From: SAR86 cluster bacterium
GTDB lineage: Bacteria > Pseudomonadota > Gammaproteobacteria > Magnimaribacterales > Magnimaribacteraceae
Length of the DNA stretch: 48,934 nucleotides
Direction: 5' to 3'
Assembly (NCBI GenBank): GCA_029268615.1
Contig: JAQWNM010000012.1
Span: 1 to 48,934 of the forward strand
Positions 1 to 8,861 of the stretch are shown here, in pieces. Made by a program: the position numbers and the translations under genes. How positions within the stretch are numbered: the first letter of the stretch is position 1; the number at the start of each line of letters is the position of its first letter. The notes under the pieces were generated by a model. It was not told the DNA's origin and searched no databases. It was given only the letters and a program-made list of their open reading frames with translations.

Positions 1-122
1 GCTTCTTCAGCTGGTGCCTCTTCTACCGCTTCTACTGATGCTTCTTCTGCCGCTTCTTCAGCTGGGGCTTCTTCAGCTGGTGCCTCTTCTACCGCTTCTA
101 CTGATGCTTCTTCTGCCGCTTC
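1..122. repeat. 66-bp tandem duplication inside the rpsP tail
   Basis: Bases 1-56 recur exactly at 67-122, a period of 66 bp or 22 codons, so the reading frame is kept. Shorter 15- to 30-bp variants of the same Ala-Glu-Glu and Pro-Ala-Glu units continue to about 200. The array may extend past the left edge. Such in-frame arrays can expand or contract by slippage, and assemblers can collapse them. Confidence 0.9.
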
Positions 123-515
123 AGCTGGGGCTTCTTCTACAGCTTCAGCTGGGGCTTCTTCAGCTGGGGCTTCTTCTGCCGCTTCAGCTGGCCCTTCTTC
201 TTGTAATTTTAGCTCAGCTTTTTTAGCAATTAACTTTGCCTTCTTTTTTTCTTTCTTTTCTAACCTTACTTTAGTCTGATCTTCTGTTTCTTTAGATATG
301 TCTACTAATTTACTTACTCTTTGGCTTAATTGAGCTCCTTGAGACACCCAATGATTCATTCTTTCGATGTCAATTTTAATATCATCTTCTGTAGGATTAA
401 AGAAACCTATTCTTTCTATGAATCTTCCATCTCTTGGTTTTCGGGAATCTGCTACATGTATATGGAAAAAAGGACGTTTCTTAGCACCTGCACGGGATAA
501 TCTTATTGTTAACAT
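1..515 (-). CDS. rpsP: 30S ribosomal protein S16 with long acidic Ala/Glu/Pro-rich tail (partial, 3' end off window)
   Basis: Translated from the ATG at 515-513, the protein opens [19 protein letters not shown] and continues with [10 protein letters not shown], the typical S16 core, over about 80 residues. S16 binds 16S rRNA in the 30S body. A Lys-rich linker follows ([12 protein letters not shown]), then a tail made almost only of Ala, Glu, Pro and Val in PAEE, AAEE and SVEAVEE units, still open at base 1. At least 171 codons are visible, against roughly 80 residues for usual gammaproteobacterial S16. The ORF was missed because its stop lies outside the window. No Shine-Dalgarno is obvious. 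The usual neighbours (rimM, trmD, rplS) would lie to the left. S16 identity is firm; the tail's role is unknown. Confidence 0.93.
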   Translation of the reverse strand, partial: MLTIRLSRAGAKKRPFFHIHVADSRKPRDGRFIERIGFFNPTEDDIKIDIERMNHWVSQGAQLSQRVSKLVDISKETEDQTKVRLEKKEKKKAKLIAKKAELKLQEEGPAEAAEEAPAEEAPAEAVEEAPAEAAEEASVEAVEEAPAEEAPAEEAAEEASVEAVEEAPAEE

Positions 516-628
516 ATTTTAAAAAATGACTTTGAATCTGAAAAAGGAGTATTCTAAGTGAAAATGAGCACCTTTCAACTAAAATATGCTTTATTAACAA
601 ACTATTCTTAAATTTATTTGAAGATTTT

Positions 629-655
629 TTGTTACTTTGTAAAAAATGATATAAT
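629..655 (+). promoter_or_regulatory. Putative sigma70 promoter for the corB-mscS pair
   Basis: A perfect TATAAT -10 lies at 650-655, with TTGTTA at 629-634 as -35 and a 15-bp spacer (TTTGTT one base earlier gives 16). It would give a 5' leader of about 70 bases before the TTG at 731. The 516-730 gap must also hold the rpsP promoter on the other strand. In AT-rich DNA such matches arise by chance. Confidence 0.45.
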
Positions 656-730
656 TTGTAACTACTTAATAGACAAAAATTAATCTCATTAACCATTACA
701 TTTATATCTTATAGCAATAGCTAACCTACC

Positions 731-2005
731 TTGAACGAAATATCTCTTTGGATTCTACTTACCTTTATAGTCTTACTTGTTCTTATGTCTGCTTTTTTTT
801 CTGGTTCTGAAACAAGTATGATGGCTATAAATCGCTATCGTCTAAAACACCTTGTTAAAGAAAAATATAAACCTGCTAAGAGAGTTACTAAATTACTTGA
901 AAGGACAGATAGACTTTTGGGGGTCATTTTAATTGGTAACAATTTTACCCACACACTAGCTACAGCAATAGCAACAATAGTTGCTATTAGGGTTTGGGAT
1001 GATAGTGCTGTTTTAGCAGTAACAGTATTAATGACTATTATAATGATAATATTTGCTGAAGTTATGCCTAAAACTATTGCAGCTTTAAAACCTGAAAGCA
1101 TCGCATTTCCAGCCTCTTATGTCTTAAAACCATTATCAAAAATTTTAAGTCCATTAGTAACTTTTGTGAGTCTTATCTCGAATAATATTACTAAATTGCT
1201 AGGAGTGAATGCTGAAGAGCCCATTAAAGATGAATTAAGTAGTGAAGAATTAAAAACTATCCTTCAATCTTCTGGGGTGCCAAATAGACAACTTCAGATG
1301 CTAGTTGGTATATTTGATATGGATAATTTAAAAGTAAATGATGTAATGATTCCAAAGACTCAATTAAAAGGAATAGATATTTCTAAAGACATTAAAGATG
1401 TGCTTAAAGTGCTTGAAAAAAATGAGTTTGATAATCTACCAATATATGATGAAAACTTAGATAATTTAAAAGGAATTTTAACACTTGAGGGAGCAGCAAA
1501 CTTTCTTATTCAAAACAAAAATAAAGAAAACTTATTAGAGTGTATGCAAGGCTTACAATATATTCCTGAAAATACTCCCCTCCATACGCAATTACTTAAT
1601 TTTCAAAATGAAAAAAGATTAGTAGGTACTGTAGTTGATGAATATGGAGATATTCAAGGAATGATCACTAGGAAAGCTATCTTGGAAGAGATTGTAGGGA
1701 AACTTACGTCCGATACTAAAGAAGATTTAAATATTATGCCTCAACCTGATGGAGCATTTATCATAAATGGTAATCTTACTATTCGCGAGGTTAATAAAAG
1801 ATTAGATTGGGATTTACCAGTGGAAGGGCCAAAAACAATAAGTGGACTTATTTTAGAAACGGCTCAAGCTATTCCAGTAAATAATGTAGGTCTAAAGATT
1901 GATAACTATAGTTTTGAGACTATTTTGATAAAAGATAATGTAGTTAAAATGGCAAAGGCTCATAAAATAGAAATAAAAAAAGAGGAAAGTACAGACGATG
2001 ATTAA
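731..2005 (+). CDS. corB: CorB/YfjD-type CNNM transporter-family protein with CBS pair and CorC_HlyC domain
   Basis: The 424-residue protein matches E. coli CorB (YfjD) in length and layout. A CNNM/DUF21 membrane domain (about 1-190) carries the start MSAFFSGSETSMMAINRYRL. A CBS pair follows (about 195-330, with VNDVMIPKTQLKGID), then a C-terminal CorC_HlyC domain (about 340-415). The family is linked to Mg2+/Co2+ efflux or resistance. The TTG start at 731 is preferred because an in-frame stop lies at 722-724 and the N-terminus aligns with CorB; the ATG at 785 would cut the first membrane helix. It overlaps the next gene by 8 bases, so the two are probably co-translated. In E. coli corB also lies near ffh and rpsP, which fits this location. 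Confidence 0.88.
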   Translation: MNEISLWILLTFIVLLVLMSAFFSGSETSMMAINRYRLKHLVKEKYKPAKRVTKLLERTDRLLGVILIGNNFTHTLATAIATIVAIRVWDDSAVLAVTVLMTIIMIIFAEVMPKTIAALKPESIAFPASYVLKPLSKILSPLVTFVSLISNNITKLLGVNAEEPIKDELSSEELKTILQSSGVPNRQLQMLVGIFDMDNLKVNDVMIPKTQLKGIDISKDIKDVLKVLEKNEFDNLPIYDENLDNLKGILTLEGAANFLIQNKNKENLLECMQGLQYIPENTPLHTQLLNFQNEKRLVGTVVDEYGDIQGMITRKAILEEIVGKLTSDTKEDLNIMPQPDGAFIINGNLTIREVNKRLDWDLPVEGPKTISGLILETAQAIPVNNVGLKIDNYSFETILIKDNVVKMAKAHKIEIKKEESTDDD

Positions 2006-3086
2006 TGAATTTTGGAATCTTATTCAAGCAACTTGGCAAACAGGTATTAGGGGTATTGGCATTGATCAACTAATAATATGTCTATTAATTATATTTGGTG
2101 GATTGATAACAAGATCACTTATAAGCACAAAATTAGTGGATAAATTGGCTAATCTTACAAAATATACGGAATCAGGATTCGATGATGAAATAGTAGAATC
2201 TCTGAGAGCTCCAATAGGAATGATCCCCATTGCATTTGCTTTGTATTTAATTACCATTTTTCTTCCTTTAACTGGATCCTTAGATTTAATAATTACCAAC
2301 CTAGTAGTTATGGTAGTAATTTATACAATTTTTAGCGCACTCTCTAATATTACTAAGCCATTCTTTTCTCTATTAGGAGAAAGTACTTGGTTAACTCAAG
2401 CTATGTCCTTATGGTTAAATAGAGTTGCTAAAGTCATCATTTGGATTATAGGAATTACAATGATGTTAGATGTATGGGGCATTGAAATAGGCCCTATAAT
2501 TGCTGGTCTAGGTCTATTTTCAGTAGCAGTGGCTTTAGGTGCTCAAGATATGTTTAAAAATATCATAGCTGGTATTTTTATCATTAGTGAGAAAAGATTC
2601 CAGCATGGAGACAGAATTAGAGTAGGTGATGATCTTCATGGAATTGTTGAAAACATAGGATTTAGATCAACAGAAGTAAGGTTATTAGATACATCCCCTG
2701 TTTTTGTACCTAATACAGACCTATCTGATGCTCAATTAATCAATCATCAGAATATGAGCTATCGAAGGATAAATTGGACAATTAATGTTTTGTACAGCAC
2801 CTCTGTCCAAGAATTGAAAGACATCTGTCACGAAACAGAACTCTTCATAAAAGATTGTGAAGATTTTTCTGAAAATCCAAATCAAGAAAACTTTGTCAAA
2901 GTAACAGAACTAGGATCAAGTTCTATTGATATAACAATTCTTTGCTATGCAGAGCCAATGGATTTCACTAACTTCTCACAAGTAAAACAAAATCTAATTT
3001 TTGAAATAATGGATATAGTAAAAAGAAATAATTCTGATTTTGCTTTTCCAAGCAGGACTGTGTATATGGATAACTCAGAGGAATGA
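1998..3086 (+). CDS. MscS-family mechanosensitive ion channel
   Basis: The protein has 362 residues. Several hydrophobic segments fill about 20-190. The pore-lining helix and beta domain are marked by GLGLFSVAVALGAQD and FIISEKRFQHGDRIRVGD (about 170-215), the MscS signature, and a cytoplasmic alpha/beta domain follows. Members gate under membrane tension and release solutes on hypo-osmotic shock. The length, longer than MscS (286) and close to YnaI (343), suggests a YnaI-like member with extra N-terminal helices. The ATG overlaps the corB end by 8 bases. Confidence 0.88.
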   Translation: MINEFWNLIQATWQTGIRGIGIDQLIICLLIIFGGLITRSLISTKLVDKLANLTKYTESGFDDEIVESLRAPIGMIPIAFALYLITIFLPLTGSLDLIITNLVVMVVIYTIFSALSNITKPFFSLLGESTWLTQAMSLWLNRVAKVIIWIIGITMMLDVWGIEIGPIIAGLGLFSVAVALGAQDMFKNIIAGIFIISEKRFQHGDRIRVGDDLHGIVENIGFRSTEVRLLDTSPVFVPNTDLSDAQLINHQNMSYRRINWTINVLYSTSVQELKDICHETELFIKDCEDFSENPNQENFVKVTELGSSSIDITILCYAEPMDFTNFSQVKQNLIFEIMDIVKRNNSDFAFPSRTVYMDNSEE

Positions 3087-3099
3087 ATTCTTTATATAT

Positions 3100-3127
3100 A
3101 AAAAAGGAGCTAAATGCTCCTTTTTTT
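3100..3127. terminator. Bidirectional Rho-independent terminator
   Basis: A perfect 10-bp stem (AAAAAGGAGC, loop TAAAT, GCTCCTTTTT, at 3101-3125) is flanked by A and T runs. It can end both the plus-strand mscS transcript and the minus-strand transcript of the membrane gene at 3138-3773. Confidence 0.8.
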
Positions 3128-3137
3128 TAATTAAATA

Positions 3138-3773
3138 CTATAGATAGTAAGCTATAGATGACAAGCCTAAAGCTAGTATAAAGCTAGAAACTATAACAGC
3201 CCTAACTGATGTTATAACTGGAATCATCTTACCCCATATAGCATTTGCTTCGATTGCAAGAATGATTGCTAAACCCAGATACAAACCAGATGCACTCATT
3301 GTTCCGCCAAATAAATAACCTCCGTGGGGATAATGTGCTGAAGAAACCATAAAATAAAGCATAGCCACAGAAAAAAGAGTATTTGTTCTTGAAGCTAACG
3401 CTGCTTTGGGTCCTGCTGTGGAAGCATCTCCTTCTTTTAATCCAATTACTATCTTTTGGTTAGGCCAAATAATGCCCCAGACATTTAACATCATAAAAGT
3501 GCCCATTACGACCCCTAATATAATATCTGTTGTTATTCTCATAGTAACAAAATGCAATAAAACTAAACCGGTTAGGAAAGTTAAAAATGCAGCCCATCTG
3601 AACCACCAAAGAGCTCTAGGTGCTAACTTAGAAACTGCATCTTTCCTAGCTGATTCTTCAGCTTCTTTAAAGTATTCAGTTTGAATAAAATTGAAATAAT
3701 AAAGTAAACCAATCCAAGTAATGCCAAATAAAATATGCCACCAACGAAACATCATATTTAAAAGATCTTCCAT
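3138..3773 (-). CDS. Urate hydroxylase PuuD N-terminal-like membrane protein (Urate_ox_N), stand-alone
   Basis: The 211-residue integral membrane protein begins MEDLLNMMFRWWHILFGITW and has about five or six hydrophobic segments. The first helix (WWHILFGITWIGLLYYFN) and the WPNQKIVIG segment resemble the membrane domain of PuuD urate hydroxylases. In PuuD this domain is followed by a C-terminal cytochrome c; no CxxCH motif is present here, so the protein is the membrane part only. No purine genes are nearby, so urate as substrate is unproven. The start is well supported by AAGGAGG just upstream. It lies alone between two terminators. Confidence 0.7.
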   Translation of the reverse strand: MEDLLNMMFRWWHILFGITWIGLLYYFNFIQTEYFKEAEESARKDAVSKLAPRALWWFRWAAFLTFLTGLVLLHFVTMRITTDIILGVVMGTFMMLNVWGIIWPNQKIVIGLKEGDASTAGPKAALASRTNTLFSVAMLYFMVSSAHYPHGGYLFGGTMSASGLYLGLAIILAIEANAIWGKMIPVITSVRAVIVSSFILALGLSSIAYYL

Positions 3774-3835
3774 ATACCCTCCTTATTTGCTTAACTTTAT
3801 CACAATAGAAATATTTTTATAATTAAAAGAGAAAT

Positions 3836-3861
3836 AAAAAAGCCCCTTTCGGGGCTTTTTC
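3836..3861 (-). terminator. Rho-independent terminator after groEL
   Basis: The minus strand reads AAAAAGCCCC, GAAA, GGGGCTTTTTT immediately after the groEL stop at 3863-3865. It has a GC-rich stem, a GNRA-type loop and a U run. Confidence 0.9.
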
Positions 3862-3862
3862 T

Positions 3863-5542
<1,680 letters not shown>

Positions 5543-5836
5543 TTATTTTTCAAGAATACCAAGAATGTCGCTCTCATTAAGAACAACTAACTCTTCGCCA
5601 TCCACTTTTACTGTATTATTTCCCGCATACTGCCCGAATACTACAGAATCTCCCTCTTTAACAGCTAAAGCTTGTACATCGCCATTATCCAAGGTTTTAC
5701 CAGGGCCTACAGAAATAACTTCTCCTTGAGAAGGTTTCTCGGCTGCTGATCCGGGAAGAACAATGCCCCCTTCCGAGGTTTGCTCGTCATCACTGCGTCT
5801 AACTACGACTCTATCTCCTAATGGTCTCAATTTCAT
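5543..5836 (-). CDS. groES: 10 kDa co-chaperonin GroES
   Basis: The protein of 97 residues starts [19 protein letters not shown] and includes the mobile loop [12 protein letters not shown]; it caps the GroEL ring. The frame can be opened five codons earlier at a GTG (5851), but GGAG at that point sits about 9 bases before the ATG at 5836 and serves as its ribosome site. The family also starts at MK-RPL, so 5836 is chosen. First gene of the heat-shock operon. Confidence 0.97.
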   Translation of the reverse strand: MKLRPLGDRVVVRRSDDEQTSEGGIVLPGSAAEKPSQGEVISVGPGKTLDNGDVQALAVKEGDSVVFGQYAGNNTVKVDGEELVVLNESDILGILEK

Positions 5837-5977
5837 TCTAGTTATCTCCACTAATCATTGTTAAATAAGACTTTAATTACTCAAAGTCTAAAAAGAAGCG
5901 CCATTCTAAAGCAGAAACCATACTAGTCAATGCTTTTAGAGGATTCTTATTAAGAATTAACTTCTAACCTGAAAAGT

Positions 5978-6005
5978 ATTTGGGGTCTTTTTGATTTATT
6001 TCAAG
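5978..6005 (-). promoter_or_regulatory. Sigma32-type heat-shock promoter for groESL
   Basis: The minus strand reads CTTGAA (6005-6000), a 14-bp spacer, then CCCCAAAT (5985-5978). This is close to the E. coli RpoH consensus of CTTGAA and CCCCATNT with a 13-15 bp spacer. It lies about 140 bases before the groES start, between fxsA and groES. No CIRCE/HrcA repeat was seen. Confidence 0.85.
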
Positions 6006-6019
6006 ATATTTTAAATAAT

Positions 6020-6457
6020 TTAATCTTCTTTTTTGAACTCACCTTCTATCCAGTCATCATCAATAGAAGTGGGATTCTTTTTAGAAGAGATAGGATTTAC
6101 AAATAAATTAGGAAGAAAAAACATCATAAGGTTTCTTATTACTAATCTTACTTGCGGTACTAAAAACAAAAAACCAATTGAGTCAGTAAAAAACCCAGGT
6201 GTAAGCAAGAATAAGCCTGAAATAATTAAAAAAAATCCTGTAGATATTTCTTCTGTGGGCATTTCTCCATTTCTAACTTTAACCTTCGCCTTCATTAAGG
6301 CTTGAAATCCTTGTGCTTTTATAACCATGAGGCCTATAATTGCTGTCAAAATAACCAATGATATTGTGCTTATAGCACCTATAAATGATCCTACTTGAAT
6401 TAAAAAATACATTTCTATGATCGGCAATATAATGAATATAGGTAATAAGAATTTCAT
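6020..6457 (-). CDS. fxsA: FxsA family membrane protein
   Basis: The 145-residue protein starts MKFLLPIFIILPIIEMYFLI. It has the FxsA pattern of an N-terminal helix pair, a Lys-rich cytoplasmic loop (VIKAQGFQALMKAKVKVRNG), and the conserved GLFLLTPGFFTDSIGFLFLV region, then a short polar tail. E. coli FxsA relieves F-plasmid exclusion of phage T7 when overproduced; its normal role is unclear. It also lies just upstream of groES in E. coli, supporting the call. Three bases separate it from the VanZ-like gene. Confidence 0.9.
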   Translation of the reverse strand: MKFLLPIFIILPIIEMYFLIQVGSFIGAISTISLVILTAIIGLMVIKAQGFQALMKAKVKVRNGEMPTEEISTGFFLIISGLFLLTPGFFTDSIGFLFLVPQVRLVIRNLMMFFLPNLFVNPISSKKNPTSIDDDWIEGEFKKED

Positions 6458-6460
6458 AAT

Positions 6461-6787
6461 TTATTCTTTAAATTTAAGGGCTAAATAAAAATAAACAAGT
6501 ATTCCTAAAAGATCTGCAACGAAATCTAGAATTTCTGATGATCTAGATGGAATATAACTTTGTGCCACTTCTATTCCTAATCCATAAAATATTAATAAAA
6601 AAGTTATCAATAAATAGTAATTCTTTTTTGTAGAGAAGTCGGACAACCAGCTTAAAATAAAAAAAGAAAAAAAGTGGAATACTTTGTCTAAATATAATAT
6701 TCCTGAACTATTTACTGAAGGCTGAATGGCCAAATAACTTACTAAAATAAAACTGAGAAATAATAATAATCTAAATAAAGTTATCAA
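6461..6787 (-). CDS. VanZ-like family membrane protein
   Basis: The protein has 108 residues with three or four predicted membrane helices. It carries the VanZ-like pattern: LDKVFHFFSFFILSWL in the middle and GLGIEVAQSYIPSRSSEILD, followed by DFVADLLGILVYF. Many small members have unknown function; VanZ itself gives low-level teicoplanin resistance. The start codon is TTG with no strong ribosome site, so it may depend on translation of the AmpG-like gene ending 8 bases upstream. Confidence 0.75.
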   Translation of the reverse strand: MITLFRLLLFLSFILVSYLAIQPSVNSSGILYLDKVFHFFSFFILSWLSDFSTKKNYYLLITFLLIFYGLGIEVAQSYIPSRSSEILDFVADLLGILVYFYLALKFKE

Positions 6788-6795
6788 ATGAAATA

Positions 6796-8064
6796 CTACT
6801 CTTTAGAAGATGAAATCTTTAAAGATAAAAATATTGCTGGTAATCCCATCAAAGATGCATAAAGAAAGAAATTAAAATATCCTACTTCATCAACCACAAA
6901 TCCAGAAAATGCTGAAATTAATTTTGCTGGTACTGTAGCTAATAAAAATAGAAGAGAATACTGGGTAGCGGTAAAAGTTTGGCTGGTTATAGAAGAAAGA
7001 TAAGCTATAAGAACCGTGGAAGCAACTCCTTGACTAAAATTATCAAGGGCTATGGTTAAGGATAAGAATAATAGATCATGACCTCTGGTTTCTAAGAAAG
7101 CAAACATTAAATTTGTTATGCAGACTAATAGTGCGCCTACTATTAATATTTTTTTAATGCCGTTTCTGTAAATTAAAAGTCCCCCTGCAAATGCCCCAAA
7201 TATAGTAACTAATATACCAAAAGCATTGGTTATAGTAGCTACTTCTTCTTTACTGAAACCTGCTTCTCTGTAGAAGGGCATAGCCATAGGACCAAGTATA
7301 ATGTCACTAAACCTATAAAAAATCACGATCAATATAATTAAAATGAAATTATTTTTATAACGCGAGATAAAGTCATTAAAAGGAGAAATATAAGAGTCTA
7401 GAAACCATCCGATTGGATCTGAAAATACAGATATATAGGGTTTGATTACTCTTTCAGGTTCTGAAAGAGTAAAAAATAAGATTATTGAAATTACTATGAT
7501 GATAAGAGCTGCAAGTATATAAGCAGTGGACCAATCAAAGAAACTAGCTACAAAAAAAGAAACTACTTGTGATACTAAAAAGGCTCCTCTCCATCCAGCT
7601 TGATACATTGCAGTTGCTTCGCCTAACTCTTTTTCTTGTACCATTTCTATTCTAAGTGCATCAACACAAATATCTTGAGTAGCAGAAGCAAAACCAGTAG
7701 CCAGAGCAAAAATAACTAGAGGCAGTAAAGATTGAGAAGGGTCAGTTAAAGCCATTCCAAAAAGAGTTAAAGATATGAATAGTTGACTAAATACTAGCCA
7801 GCTCTTCCTTTGACCCAATAAATAAATAAAAGGAATCTGGAGCCTATCAACGAATGGAGCCCAGATTGCCTTAAAAGAATAGGTTAAAGTAATTAAAGAC
7901 AGCAAACCAATTGCTGCTCTGCTGATTTCTGATTCAGATAACCAAAAATTTAAAGGGTCTATCAACATTCCGTAAGGTAAACCAGACGAAAACCCCAATA
8001 AAAGTATGAGAATTAGTTTAGGCTGAAAATAATTTAAAAGAGCTTGTTTCCAAGAATGAACCAT
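6796..8064 (-). CDS. ampG: AmpG-type muropeptide permease (MFS)
   Basis: The 422-residue protein has about 12 membrane helices. It shows AmpG features: LLGFSSGLPYGMLIDPLNFWL near the N-terminus, WAPFVDRLQIPF after helix 2, and ATQDICVDALRIEM in the helix 4 region. AmpG imports anhydromuropeptides for peptidoglycan recycling. It lacks the C-terminal extension that brings E. coli AmpG to 491 residues. AmpD, the next recycling enzyme, is encoded about 3 kb away (11213-11758). Six bases separate it from yajQ upstream, suggesting co-transcription. Confidence 0.82.
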   Translation of the reverse strand: MVHSWKQALLNYFQPKLILILLLGFSSGLPYGMLIDPLNFWLSESEISRAAIGLLSLITLTYSFKAIWAPFVDRLQIPFIYLLGQRKSWLVFSQLFISLTLFGMALTDPSQSLLPLVIFALATGFASATQDICVDALRIEMVQEKELGEATAMYQAGWRGAFLVSQVVSFFVASFFDWSTAYILAALIIIVISIILFFTLSEPERVIKPYISVFSDPIGWFLDSYISPFNDFISRYKNNFILIILIVIFYRFSDIILGPMAMPFYREAGFSKEEVATITNAFGILVTIFGAFAGGLLIYRNGIKKILIVGALLVCITNLMFAFLETRGHDLLFLSLTIALDNFSQGVASTVLIAYLSSITSQTFTATQYSLLFLLATVPAKLISAFSGFVVDEVGYFNFFLYASLMGLPAIFLSLKISSSKE

Positions 8065-8070
8065 TTATAA

Positions 8071-8553
8071 CTAATCTCTAAAATTAACAAACTGCAAAGG
8101 CATATCAAACCCAGCTTCTTTTATCTCTTCTATAATAGACTGCAGGTCATCCCTTTTTTTTCCAGAAACTCTAACAGAGTTTCCTTGTATCGAAGCTTGG
8201 ATTTTATTTTTAGATTTTTTAATAAGCATTGTTATATCCTTTGCTAGATCTCTATCAATTCCTTCTCTTAGCATTATTTTCTTAGTAGCTTTACCTGTAG
8301 AAATTTCAGTTTTCTCCTCAGCAAGACATTTCAAATCTATTTTTCTTTTTGACAAATTATCATGCAAAATGGGTAGCATCTGTTGGACTTGGAATTCTTC
8401 TTTTGCAGTTAAAAAAATTTCTTCCTCTAATAACTGAAAACTTGATTCAGTTCCTTTAAAATCAAACCTGTTGTCGATAACTCTTTGAGCCTGATCAATT
8501 GCGTTCGTTACTTCATGTTTATCTAGTTCAGATTGTATATCGAAAGAAGGCAT
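8071..8553 (-). CDS. yajQ: YajQ family nucleotide-binding protein (UPF0234)
   Basis: Starting at 8553 the protein has 160 residues and opens MPSFDIQSELDKHEVTNAID. It ends GFDMPLQFVNFRD, both ends diagnostic for YajQ. The frame extends nine codons upstream, but AGGAG lies 6-7 bases before the ATG at 8553 and the family begins with MPSFD. YajQ proteins have two ferredoxin-like folds and bind nucleotides; a Xanthomonas member is a cyclic-di-GMP-responsive regulator. First gene of the yajQ-ampG-vanZ-fxsA run. Confidence 0.93.
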   Translation of the reverse strand: MPSFDIQSELDKHEVTNAIDQAQRVIDNRFDFKGTESSFQLLEEEIFLTAKEEFQVQQMLPILHDNLSKRKIDLKCLAEEKTEISTGKATKKIMLREGIDRDLAKDITMLIKKSKNKIQASIQGNSVRVSGKKRDDLQSIIEEIKEAGFDMPLQFVNFRD

Positions 8554-8654
8554 AACAAGCTCCTGCATATTTTTAAGCATTTAGTTTAGTTTGTAGTGAC
8601 TAGCAAAAAAAGATTTTTTTAATAAAATTTAATGAGTTGCTGTATTATAATTAT

Positions 8655-8836
8655 GTTCTGGTGCCAATTAAATTTGGATAAACGGGAAACTGGTGAAAAA
8701 TATTACTTTAATCCAGTGCTGCCCTCGCAACGGTAATAGAAGATTTTATGCTCTAAGCCACTGCTTTTAATAAAGTGGGAAGGCGGTATAAACATTTTGT
8801 CAAAACAAAAACTTCTTAAGCCCGGATACCGGCCAG
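8655..8836 (+). promoter_or_regulatory. Cobalamin (B12) riboswitch
   Basis: The RNA contains GGTGCC at the 5' stem, AACGGGAAACTGGTGAAA, CCAGTGCTGCCCTCGCAACGG, the B12 box core AGCCACTGC at about 8756, GTGGGAAGGCGGT, and the closing AAGCCCGGATACCGGCC. This is the canonical AdoCbl-class architecture in the right order. A TATAAT at 8646-8651 just before it could be the promoter -10, though no good -35 was seen. Only 25 bases separate the aptamer end from the btuB ATG and no terminator with a U run is seen there, so control of translation initiation is more likely than attenuation. Confidence 0.96.
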
Positions 8837-8861
8837 AAAATTTTAAATTTTACTAATTACG

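Noticed and set aside
1-200. CRISPR-like array at the left end
   Set aside because: The repeats are contiguous, in frame and coding; there are no unique spacers of constant length.
14-226. Leu/Pro-rich 70-residue ORF on the plus strand
   Set aside because: It is the antisense image of the repetitive GAA/GCN/CCA codons of the rpsP tail; the minus frame encodes a recognisable S16.
481-696. 71-residue ORF on the minus strand upstream of and overlapping rpsP
   Set aside because: It overlaps the rpsP start in another frame, has no recognisable features, and sits in the divergent promoter region.
8838-8856. AAAATTTTAAATTTT after the riboswitch as a transcription terminator
   Set aside because: The pairing is weak A-T only and no U run follows; translational control is more likely.
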